Origin: Rhodocytophaga aerolata
GTDB lineage: Bacteria > Bacteroidota > Bacteroidia > Cytophagales > 172606-1
Length of the DNA: 64,000 bases
Reading direction: 5' to 3'
Assembly: GCF_030503435.1 (NCBI RefSeq)
Contig: NZ_JAUKPO010000003.1
Coordinates: 310,001 to 374,000 of the forward strand
The position numbers were made by a program, and so were the translations under genes. Under the pieces are notes generated by a model, which saw nothing but the letters and a program-made list of their open reading frames with translations, made no database searches and was not told the origin of the DNA. This document shows positions 1 through 7,269 of the stretch, in pieces (the stretch's first letter is position 1; every line of letters starts with the position of its first letter).

Positions 1-255
1 GTTGGTATCTGTGCAGTTACAGCCGTAGCATTAAGTGTGGGAGATGTAACCAGAAGCCTATGCTATATTTTTCCTTCATTTTTTGTCGCATTATTTATAC
101 TTCAAAAAGTAGAGAAAACAGTTACTTTAAGATATATCGCTTTATTTATTGCTTTATTTAATTTTATAATAGGAAGTTATTTTGTTCTAAATCAGATACA
201 ACCAATTGCTCCTTCATTTAAATTTTTTTACATTTTAAATGAAGGAGCATTTTGA
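1..255 (+). CDS. C-terminal end of an integral membrane protein (partial)
   Basis: The reading frame is open from the first base and ends with TGA at 253-255, so only the last 84 residues are seen. They contain two strongly hydrophobic stretches (around SLCYIFPSFFVALFIL and YIALFIALFNFIIGSYFVL) separated by a short charged loop (QKVEKTVTLR), which is the pattern of a polytopic inner-membrane protein. No family motif is visible and no function is proposed. A GTG at 37 is in frame, but the frame is open upstream of it and the true start lies outside the window. The last 16 codons overlap a long perfect inverted repeat, so the terminator is apparently built into the coding end. Confidence 0.6.
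   Translation, partial: VGICAVTAVALSVGDVTRSLCYIFPSFFVALFILQKVEKTVTLRYIALFIALFNFIIGSYFVLNQIQPIAPSFKFFYILNEGAF
207..249. terminator. 16-bp hairpin overlapping a gene end, probable bidirectional terminator
   Basis: The arms at 207-222 and 234-249 are perfect reverse complements (TGCTCCTTCATTTAAA and its complement) with an 11-base loop, followed by a short T run. The hairpin lies just before the stop codon at 253-255 and 77 bases before the end of the convergent gene at 326. It can therefore serve both strands. Confidence 0.6.
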
Positions 256-325
256 ACTTGACTATACAATTTCAAATACTATTGCCCATAACATTCTTGT
301 TACTCAGCCGCAAGGATACTCCTCA

Positions 326-1009
326 TTATTTAGCAATAACCTTTTGTTCTGGCAACTTATTAAATTTCTTTTTGTAATAATTCACCCAGATAGATATTCC
401 TATGCCCCCCAGGATAGTTGGCCATAACCAGCGGACTACAGGCGGCAGAAAATGAAAATTTACGGCGGAAAAAGCAGAAAGAGTAGCAATATAACTACCC
501 AACATACCATTCATGTGGTCAAACCACCAGTTCATTTTAGTAGTAGAAGGCCAATAAAGTTTATGGAGCTGGCTTATAGAAAAACGCAGGCCTACTAATC
601 CGAAAGCAATAGCAATAATCCCGAATGCTGTATCCGCAGTGCTTAATGCCGTGTACAACCCCCAGCCGATTAACAACAGGTAAACCAGTAATGAAGCGCC
701 AGCAATACTTTTATCAATTAAAATACTCTGATAAACATTCTTTGCTTTTCTGGCCGCAGAAGCTCGGTATCCCGATACAGACAAATGCAAACTGAATACA
801 GCAACCAGAAACAAAAATATATTTGGGTTATAGATAGATATAGGAATGGCCGTGAAAGCTACCACAACCATGCTCCAGAAAAATATCCTGCCCCAGAATA
901 CATGCACAGAACTCCCTTTTCTGGCAACCATTGCTACAGGAGCCACAAAAAATGCCGTAATGCCCGCCGCAATATGTAAGTAACGGACAGCTATATAAAT
1001 ATTTTCCAT
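326..1009 (-). CDS. DUF2306-like multi-pass membrane protein
   Basis: A 227-residue, very hydrophobic protein with about seven predicted membrane segments, starting MENIYIAVRYLHIAAGITAFF. A His in the first helix (YLHIAAG), a conserved-looking HVFWGRIFFW stretch and the later WWFDHMNGMLGSYIA segment resemble the DUF2306 group of predicted membrane proteins, whose function is not established. ATG at 1007-1009 is the only sensible start, immediately before the first membrane helix. It is convergent with the left-edge gene and divergent from the GAF/PAS sensor, with no operon partner. Family assignment is from motif memory only. Confidence 0.7.
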   Translation of the reverse strand: MENIYIAVRYLHIAAGITAFFVAPVAMVARKGSSVHVFWGRIFFWSMVVVAFTAIPISIYNPNIFLFLVAVFSLHLSVSGYRASAARKAKNVYQSILIDKSIAGASLLVYLLLIGWGLYTALSTADTAFGIIAIAFGLVGLRFSISQLHKLYWPSTTKMNWWFDHMNGMLGSYIATLSAFSAVNFHFLPPVVRWLWPTILGGIGISIWVNYYKKKFNKLPEQKVIAK

Positions 1010-1331
1010 TGTACAGATGATGTATTTTGAATACTCTTCCTATACCAAAATAAGCCTTGCTTACAGGATGCACAACACACTGCCGATGAAGCATACAATA
1101 CTGCCCTTGAAGCAGATAAAGATCCTGGTAAAGCGGAAACCCAGAAATCGGGAGATTTTTTAGTATAGCCTATCAAACAATTTCGAATAAAATAGCTCAA
1201 AACACTACATTCGTTATACCTGGGTTTCATTTATACATAAGGGCCTTTCCATAAACTTTAAATTGTGCAATCAAGTAACAGATTTTTTCATATTCTGATT
1301 TTTTAAGCTTTTTGAAGAAAATTCCTGATCT
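1010..1331. other. Divergent intergenic region
   Basis: 322 bases between the membrane protein and the sensor gene. It must hold both promoters, but no convincing -33/-7 pair stands out. The small ORFs here have no recognisable protein character. No RNA gene or repeat is seen. Confidence 0.4.
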
Positions 1332-2900
1332 ATGTCGAAAGAGAATGCAGTAACTACAGCAAAGATTTACCTGATTCCGGGTTCTATTGCTTTTTTAGCC
1401 ATTGTCAATTATCTGTGCAATCGGCAGACAACAACTTATATAGATGAACTGTTATTGTTCCTGTTTTCAGCGCTGGCTATGCTAGCATATATTTTCATTC
1501 AGTACACTTTTCTTAAAGCCCTTAATCAAGTAGCAGAAAAAGCCCTTTTAATTGCCCAAGGTGATGTAGAACAAAGAATAGAAGAAGTATCTCTTCCTCA
1601 ACTGGCCCAGATAGGTACCGTTATAAACAGCCTGGCTATAAACAACGAAAATGCTACTGAGTTTATAAAAAGTATAAAGGAAGGCAACTTGGAGGCTGAA
1701 TATAATACTTCGGCAACAGAGAAAAATGGACGTAAAGATGTTCTGGCCACTACACTCACCGACCTACGCGACCATTTGAAAAATATCGCTAACCAGGAAC
1801 AAGAAAGAAACTGGGCTACCGAAGGGTTAGCCAAATTTGTATATATTCTGCGTGCAAACAATGAAGAGATCACAACACTCGGCGACCAAATTATCACTAG
1901 TCTGGTAAAGTACGTAAATGCTAACCAGGGAGGCTTATTTGTGGTTAACGAAGAAGACGGACAACTTCCCCAGCTGGAACTGGTTTCTTGCCATGCCTAC
2001 AACCGTAAAAAATACATAGAGAAAACCATTCAACCAGGGCAGGGGCTCATAGGCCAAGCCTACCTGGAAAAAGATACTATTTATATAACCGAAGTACCGG
2101 AAGACTATGTACACATTACTTCTGGCCTGGGGCTGGCAAACCCTAAAAGTATCCTGATTGTGCCGCTAAAAGTAAACGACCAAGTGTTAGGCGTTGTAGA
2201 ACTGGCTTCTTTCCAAAAATTTCAGAAATACCAAATTGAGTTTATTGAGAAATTAGGTGAGAGTATCGCTTCTACTATTTCCAATGCAAAAGTAAACGAA
2301 CGCACCAAAAAACTGCTGGAAGAATCGCAGCAGCAATCTGAGCAGATGCGGGCACAGGAAGAAGAAATGCGTCAGAATATGGAAGAACTTCATGCAACCC
2401 AGGAAGATTTACAACGCAAAAATTCAGAACGCCAGCAGGCCGAAAACGAATTGACAAAAGCCAGAAACTACCTGCACAGTATTATTAATAAAATCAGTAG
2501 CCCAATTCTGGTGAAAGACCGTCAGCATCGCTTAATCCTGGTGAATGATGCTTTCTGCGCTTTTGCTGGAATGAAACGCGAACAACTAGTGAATAAAGCC
2601 GACCATGATTTGTTCCCTAAAGAGCAGGCCGATATTTTCTATGAAAAAGATGAGGTAGTGTTTAATTCCGGAGAAGAAAATGTTAATATAGAATCTAATA
2701 CAGATAGCAGCGGTATAGAGCGGACGGTACTTACCCGGAAAACAACCTTTACTGATGAGTCTGGTGAAGTGTACCTGGTAGCTACCATTACAGACATTAC
2801 AGATAAAAAACAAACAGAAGAAGCGCTGAACCGGGAACGGCAAACGCTGGAAGCCATTATGCTAGCATTTCCTGAAGCTAGTAATTTCAAAAAAGAATAA
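1332..2900 (+). CDS. Membrane-anchored GAF-PAS sensor protein without an output domain
   Basis: 522 residues. Two membrane segments lie near residues 13-30 and 38-60, followed by a HAMP-like linker (IAQGDVEQRIEEV). A GAF domain spans about residues 165-320 (GGLFVVNEEDG, GQGLIGQAYLEKDTIYITEVP, SILIVPLKVNDQVLGVVELAS). A coiled coil covers about 325-380 (EESQQQSEQMRAQEEEMR). A PAS domain follows at about 380-505 (ILVKDRQHRLILVNDAFCAFAG to VATITDITDKK). No histidine kinase, GGDEF or methyl-accepting domain follows. The stop is backed by a strong terminator, so the protein seems complete rather than frameshifted. Its likely role is sensing or scaffolding for a partner encoded elsewhere. Confidence 0.85.
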   Translation: MSKENAVTTAKIYLIPGSIAFLAIVNYLCNRQTTTYIDELLLFLFSALAMLAYIFIQYTFLKALNQVAEKALLIAQGDVEQRIEEVSLPQLAQIGTVINSLAINNENATEFIKSIKEGNLEAEYNTSATEKNGRKDVLATTLTDLRDHLKNIANQEQERNWATEGLAKFVYILRANNEEITTLGDQIITSLVKYVNANQGGLFVVNEEDGQLPQLELVSCHAYNRKKYIEKTIQPGQGLIGQAYLEKDTIYITEVPEDYVHITSGLGLANPKSILIVPLKVNDQVLGVVELASFQKFQKYQIEFIEKLGESIASTISNAKVNERTKKLLEESQQQSEQMRAQEEEMRQNMEELHATQEDLQRKNSERQQAENELTKARNYLHSIINKISSPILVKDRQHRLILVNDAFCAFAGMKREQLVNKADHDLFPKEQADIFYEKDEVVFNSGEENVNIESNTDSSGIERTVLTRKTTFTDESGEVYLVATITDITDKKQTEEALNRERQTLEAIMLAFPEASNFKKE

Positions 2901-2934
2901 AAGCAGAAACTATGCTATAGCAACCCCAGTGAGG

Positions 2935-2971
2935 AATGCCCTGTAATAAGTATTTTATTACAGGGCATTTT
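2935..2971 (+). terminator. Rho-independent terminator after the GAF-PAS gene
   Basis: Perfect 15-bp stem, 2935-2949 with 2955-2969 (AATGCCCTGTAATAA and complement), 5-base loop, followed by TT. It lies 34 bases after the stop codon. Confidence 0.8.
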
Positions 2972-2990
2972 CATGACTATAGCTTTATAG

Positions 2991-3185
2991 TTATGTTAAT
3001 TTTGTTTCGAGTTTATGAACTATCCGCTGCTCTTTTAAAGTAGTAGATAATTTGCGGAAACCCTTTTTGGAGATAAATACCAGATACTCCTCTTGCTGTA
3101 CAACTTCATCCGACAACTCCTTCAGTTGTCCCATTAGGTTGGCCTTGGATATGTATTCCTGCCTTACAAACACTTTATATAACAT
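2991..3185 (-). CDS. Small hypothetical protein (64 aa)
   Basis: Starts MLYKVFVRQEYISKANLMGQ and ends in a Lys-rich tail. Residue use (mixed charged and aliphatic, helical, no low complexity) looks like a real small cytoplasmic protein, and it stands alone downstream of a terminator. A 63-residue frame on the opposite strand (3052-3243) is Ser/Thr/Cys-rich and looks like the shadow. No family recognised; no Shine-Dalgarno sequence, which is normal for this phylum. Confidence 0.45.
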   Translation of the reverse strand: MLYKVFVRQEYISKANLMGQLKELSDEVVQQEEYLVFISKKGFRKLSTTLKEQRIVHKLETKLT

Positions 3186-3581
3186 AGCTTCACAATTAAT
3201 GTCTGCACTCTCTGCTCCGAAAGGGATTAAAAAATTTCAATAAATTAATAAAAAATTTCACTTTATTCCTACAGATTTAAAAAAATTATCTTCTGCATTT
3301 ATCCGCAGCGTTCAATTATTCTACTTGGCGCCTCATCAACAACCGAAGATTCTCACATTAATGAATTATTTAGTAACTAGCAGAAAATTTGTTTTTTGTC
3401 TTCTACGTAGCCAGCTGCCTGTAGTGAACACGGTAGTTATAGCCAAGCTTTACGTATATGCGTTAAACTGATAGATACGAAGGGGTTTTTAAGCAACAAC
3501 TTACGCAAGCTTCAGAAATAAGTTGGCCTTTTGGCTTCGTTAACCGAATGTTTTGTATAGCCTTTTAAACTAATTATTCTC
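3186..3581. other. Intergenic region before gldC
   Basis: 396 AT-rich bases. AAAAAATTTCA occurs twice near 3230-3260. No ORF, RNA gene or clear promoter was recognised; the gldC promoter is presumably in the 3' half. Confidence 0.4.
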
Positions 3582-3932
3582 ATGAAACGATCAGAAATAA
3601 AATTCACTGTAGAATTAGACGATAAAAACATACCGGAGAAAATATTCTGGGATGCTACCGATAATCCGAACGAAGGACTGGAAGAAACAAAAGCCATCAC
3701 TATATCCTTATGGGATCATTTTCATTTCAATACCTTAAAAATTGATCTGTGGACGAAAGACATGCCGGTAGGAGATATGAAGCGGTTTTATATCGAAACC
3801 ATTGCTGGTATGGCCGATGCGCTTCGCACAGCCACAGGAGACGAGAAAATGACAGAGGAAATTCACACGGTTTGCCGTAAATTATTCAAACACCTGGAAG
3901 AAGAAATAAAGAAGGAGCAAGAGAAGCTATAA
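3582..3932 (+). CDS. gldC: Gliding motility protein GldC
   Basis: 116 residues, starting MKRSEIKFTVELDDKNIPEK and containing IFWDATDNP and SLWDHFHFNTLKIDLWTKDMPVGDM, the hallmark of the small soluble GldC family found in gliding and type IX secretion Bacteroidota. The length matches the family. In other genomes gldC is often next to the lipoprotein gene gldB; here no gldB is seen and the next gene is the pyruvate dehydrogenase E2. GldC is cytoplasmic in sequence character (no signal peptide or membrane helix) and its biochemical role is unknown. The identification is strong; the functional link to motility is from the family. Confidence 0.9.
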   Translation: MKRSEIKFTVELDDKNIPEKIFWDATDNPNEGLEETKAITISLWDHFHFNTLKIDLWTKDMPVGDMKRFYIETIAGMADALRTATGDEKMTEEIHTVCRKLFKHLEEEIKKEQEKL

Positions 3933-4007
3933 AGCTTGTATAAGTTATGCACAAAACCCTATAACTCTTTTAGGAATTATTTGAATAAACTCTTAATTAG
4001 AACTATT

Positions 4008-4039
4008 TTTGACACACTAAAATCGAAACTGTAATTTTA
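4008..4039 (+). promoter_or_regulatory. Bacteroidota-type promoter candidate for pdhC, close to the start codon
   Basis: TTTG at 4008-4011, a 20-base spacer, then TAATTTTA at 4032-4039, against the Bacteroidota consensus TTTG and TAnnTTTG. The -7 box ends only four bases before the ATG at 4044, so transcription would begin at or next to the start codon and give a leaderless or nearly leaderless mRNA. Confidence 0.45.
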
Positions 4040-4043
4040 CCCT

Positions 4044-5711
4044 ATGGCTGAAATCATTAGAATGCCCAAAATGAGCGATACCATGACGGAAGGTGTAATA
4101 GCTGCATGGCATAAAAAAGTGGGTGATACTGTTAAATCCGGAGATGTACTGGCAGAAGTGGAAACAGATAAAGCTACCATGGATCTGGAATCGTACCAGG
4201 ATGGAACCCTATTGTATATTGGCCCCAAAGAGAAAGATGCTGTACCAGTAGATGGCATACTTGCTATAATCGGCGAAAAAGGCGAAAATATTGATGCTTT
4301 ATTGAAACAATCTGGTAACAATACAAATGGTAATGGAAGTGCTCCAGCCAGTAAGCCGGCCGATGCTCCGGTAAAGGAAGAAGCCAAACCTACTGCCCCG
4401 GCTATGGCTCCTGCTGAGGTAAATGCTTCAGTAATCCGGATGCCTAAAATGAGTGATACCATGACAGAGGGTACCATTGTAGCCTGGCATAAAAAAGTAG
4501 GAGATGCTGTAAAATCTGGCGACCTGCTGGCAGAGGTAGAGACCGACAAAGCTACCATGGAACTGGAATCTTATGAAGATGGCACTTTATTATATATTGG
4601 TGTAGAAGCGGGTGCCTCGGTAGTAGTAGATGGCGTATTAGCCATTATAGGCGAAAAAGGTGCTGATTATAAAGCTTTATTACAAGAACCAAAAACACAG
4701 CCAGCCAAAGAGGCGAATGGCGCACCATCTAAACCGGAAGAAAAAACCACGGCTCCCGCTGCAACCAGTCCGGCACAAACGCCCGAACCAGTAGCTGCCG
4801 ATTCCGATGAACGCCTCAAAATATCTCCATTAGCTAAAAAATTAGCCCAGGAAAAAGGCTTTGATATCCGCCAGATTAAGGGCTCAGGAGACAATGGGCG
4901 TATTGTAAAAAGAGATGTAGAATCGTTTGTACCTGCTGCCAAACCTGCTACTTCAGCTCCGGCTCAGGAAAAAGCTCCGGCTGCAAAGCCTGCCGAAAAA
5001 CCCATGGTATTGCCAAGCATAGTAGGCGAAGAAAAATTCGAAGAGGTACCAGTTTCGCAAATGCGTAAAACGATTGCCCGCCGCCTAGCCGAAAGTAAAT
5101 TTGGTGCACCCCACTTCTACCTCACCATGGAAATTAACATGGATAAAGCAGTAGAAGCCCGGCAAAGCATGAATGAATTTTCTCCAGTTAAAATCTCCTT
5201 CAACGACTTAGTAATAAAAGCTGCGGCTGTAGCCTTAAGGAAACATCCAAAAATTAACTCTTCTTGGCGGGGTGATAAAATAAGGTATAACCAGCACATA
5301 CACATTGGGGTAGCTGTAGCAGTAGAAGAAGGATTGTTGGTGCCCGTTGTCCGTTTTGCCGACAATAAAACCTTATCTCATATTGCAGCTGAAGTTAAAG
5401 ATCTAGGTGGCAAAGCAAAAAACAAACAATTACAACCTGCTGACTGGGAAGGAAATACCTTTACTGTTTCTAACCTGGGTATGTTTGGTATTGAAGATTT
5501 CACAGCTATTATTAACCCACCAGATGCGTGTATATTAGCCGTAGGAGGTATTAAACAAACGCCAATTGTGAAAGATGGAGAGATTAAAATCGGAAATGTG
5601 ATGAAAGTAACCTTATCCTGTGACCACCGCGTGGTTGATGGTGCTTTGGGAGCTGCTTTCCTGCAAACACTAAAAGGCTTGCTGGAAGATCCGGTAAGAA
5701 TATTAGTATAA
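4044..5711 (+). CDS. pdhC: Pyruvate dehydrogenase E2, dihydrolipoamide acetyltransferase
   Basis: 555 residues. Two lipoyl domains lie at about 1-80 and 130-210, each with the ETDKAT lipoylation motif (Lys43 and Lys169). They are joined by Ala/Pro-rich linkers. A peripheral subunit-binding domain lies near 255-290 (ISPLAKKLAQEKGFDIRQIK). The C-terminal catalytic domain has HRVVDG (His528, Asp532) and a typical end at DPVRILV. It transfers acetyl groups from lipoate to CoA in the pyruvate dehydrogenase complex. The domain order and two N-terminal lipoyl domains fit the pyruvate rather than the 2-oxoglutarate enzyme. No E1 or E3 gene is adjacent. Confidence 0.93.
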   Translation: MAEIIRMPKMSDTMTEGVIAAWHKKVGDTVKSGDVLAEVETDKATMDLESYQDGTLLYIGPKEKDAVPVDGILAIIGEKGENIDALLKQSGNNTNGNGSAPASKPADAPVKEEAKPTAPAMAPAEVNASVIRMPKMSDTMTEGTIVAWHKKVGDAVKSGDLLAEVETDKATMELESYEDGTLLYIGVEAGASVVVDGVLAIIGEKGADYKALLQEPKTQPAKEANGAPSKPEEKTTAPAATSPAQTPEPVAADSDERLKISPLAKKLAQEKGFDIRQIKGSGDNGRIVKRDVESFVPAAKPATSAPAQEKAPAAKPAEKPMVLPSIVGEEKFEEVPVSQMRKTIARRLAESKFGAPHFYLTMEINMDKAVEARQSMNEFSPVKISFNDLVIKAAAVALRKHPKINSSWRGDKIRYNQHIHIGVAVAVEEGLLVPVVRFADNKTLSHIAAEVKDLGGKAKNKQLQPADWEGNTFTVSNLGMFGIEDFTAIINPPDACILAVGGIKQTPIVKDGEIKIGNVMKVTLSCDHRVVDGALGAAFLQTLKGLLEDPVRILV

Positions 5712-5724
5712 GGATTAATAAAGA

Positions 5725-5778
5725 ATGCCGAATGATTAATGAATAAAGCTAAATCATTTCATTAATCATTCGGCATTT
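5725..5778. terminator. 20-bp bidirectional terminator between pdhC and the YbjN-like gene
   Basis: Perfect 20-bp arms at 5725-5744 and 5759-5778 (AATGCCGAATGATTAATGAA and complement) with a 14-base loop, then TTCTTTTT on the plus strand. It sits 13 bases after pdhC and 4 bases from the end of the convergent gene. Confidence 0.85.
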
Positions 5779-5782
5779 CTTT

Positions 5783-6214
5783 TTATGACAAAGGGGCTGT
5801 GCCAGCGTGGTATTTTTTCAGTAACACATCGTCATAATCATCTGCATAATTGCCTATTCTATTGAGCATAGCTAATGCTTCGCCTTCACTAAAGTTATCC
5901 AGCTCCCGCACCGTTTTTATATATACCCAGTTCTCAAATACGGTCATGCCCACTCCATACAATTTGTGGTTAATTTCCAATATTTCCTTAAAAAAAGCTT
6001 CCCGGTTCATCTTAGGAATTTCCACCACAGGAGCCATAGCCTGGAAATAGCCATACTCTTCTCCCTCTTGCTTCCATATATCAATCCATACTTTGGCCGA
6101 TCCTTTTTTCAAATCCCATTGCCCTGGTTTTTCACCGCGGCATATTTTAGGATCTGCGCCCAGATTGGTGATACAGTTTTCAATCATGTTGTAGTAGTAT
6201 TCAATGTTTTCCAT
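5783..6214 (-). CDS. YbjN-like protein
   Basis: 143 residues, soluble, starting MENIEYYYNMIENCITNLGA. The pattern of a short N-terminal helix, WIDIWKQEGEEYGYFQAMAPVVEIPK, FFKEILEINHKLYGVGMTVFENWVYIKTVREL and a C-terminal helix (LNRIGNYADDYDDVLLKKY) matches the YbjN / type III secretion chaperone-like fold, where such proteins act as small chaperones or regulators. No catalytic motif. It is convergent with pdhC and divergent from hslV with a 145-base shared promoter region. Function is not known; the family call is moderately sure. Confidence 0.65.
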   Translation of the reverse strand: MENIEYYYNMIENCITNLGADPKICRGEKPGQWDLKKGSAKVWIDIWKQEGEEYGYFQAMAPVVEIPKMNREAFFKEILEINHKLYGVGMTVFENWVYIKTVRELDNFSEGEALAMLNRIGNYADDYDDVLLKKYHAGTAPLS

Positions 6215-6359
6215 AGTTTGAGTTTTGTCTTGTAAATAAATTAACAGAAATAAAGTAAAATAAGCAAAAAAGGTAATTCCCTTTATTTAGTAACTTTACC
6301 CCTTCAGATGTAATTTTCGGGGAAGGGAATTGCATAAAAAAAACAAAAAGAAACATTAT

Positions 6360-6896
6360 ATGAATAAAATACATGCAACCACCGTACTGGCCGTATTGCA
6401 TAATGGCGAAGCAGCCATTGGTGCAGATGGGCAGGCAACTATTGGGAATACCGTAGCAAAGAGTAATGTTAAAAAAATACGCAAGCTCATGGATGGTAAG
6501 ATAATTACCGGATTTGCTGGCTCTACAGCTGATGCCTTTGCGCTGCTGGAAAAATTTGAAGAAAAATTAACTGCCTATAGTGGCAACCTGAAAAGGGCAG
6601 CTATAGAATTGGCGAAAGAATGGCGCACAGATCGCTACCTGCGACGCCTGGAAGCGATGATGGTAGTGGCCAGCAAAACCGAACTACTGGTGATTTCCGG
6701 CACAGGCGATGTACTGGAGCCGGATGAACAAATTGCTGCCATTGGCTCAGGAGGGATGTATGCCCAATCCGCTGCGTTAGCTTTAAAAAGACATGCACCT
6801 CATCTCACTGCTGAAGAAATTGTAAAAGAAGGGCTACATATTGCGGCAGACATTTGCATCTATACCAATCATAATCTGGTTATTGAAAAGCTATAA
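6360..6896 (+). CDS. hslV: ATP-dependent protease subunit HslV
   Basis: 178 residues from ATG 6360. The N-terminus [12 protein letters not shown] carries a short propeptide that would be cut before Thr7 to expose the catalytic threonine. Family motifs follow: [76 protein letters not shown]. HslV forms the double-hexamer peptidase of the HslUV complex in the cytosol. A TTG at 6330 extends the frame, but with a Lys-rich, unlikely leader. hslU is not in the window although the two are adjacent in many bacteria. A 16-bp hairpin follows the gene. Confidence 0.92.
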   Translation: MNKIHATTVLAVLHNGEAAIGADGQATIGNTVAKSNVKKIRKLMDGKIITGFAGSTADAFALLEKFEEKLTAYSGNLKRAAIELAKEWRTDRYLRRLEAMMVVASKTELLVISGTGDVLEPDEQIAAIGSGGMYAQSAALALKRHAPHLTAEEIVKEGLHIAADICIYTNHNLVIEKL

Positions 6897-7269
6897 CCGT
6901 AGGAGTTTACAATTTACTGCCTAGAACTGTAGTAGTAAGAAAAAAGGGTAAGTTTAAAATTTTAACTAATAACTAGAAATTAACCTATCTGTGAAGAAAA
7001 CGTCAAGTTAATTCTCCTACAGATGGGTTAATTTTTATAGTATAGCTTATACGTGAGTACTACCTATTGTACTTGGTTAATTATAGTACACTTGAGATGA
7101 TTTTCCTATCCAATCATAGCCATCTATTAGTTAGAGCATCCCGTAATTTTCTAAATCTGATTTTATATATTTAGTATAATAATTCTACTAAAAGGACCTT
7201 TAGTTAGCTACTACCCTGTCCGATAATAGAATAATTTGATAGCTTCTCCCAAATCTTAACCATTCCAAT
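6897..7269. other. Intergenic region after hslV
   Basis: 373 AT-rich bases holding the hslV terminator (6977-7034) and presumably the promoter of the amidohydrolase pair. No other ORF, RNA gene or repeat was recognised. Confidence 0.4.
6977..7034 (+). terminator. Hairpin terminator after hslV
   Basis: Arms 6977-6992 and 7019-7034 pair over 16 bp with one G-T wobble, 26-base loop, then TTATAG after a T run. Located about 80 bases past the hslV stop. Confidence 0.55.

Noticed and set aside
4037-4558. 173-codon minus-strand ORF opposite pdhC
   Set aside because: Ser/Ala-rich and internally repeated only because it mirrors the two lipoyl domains of the real gene.
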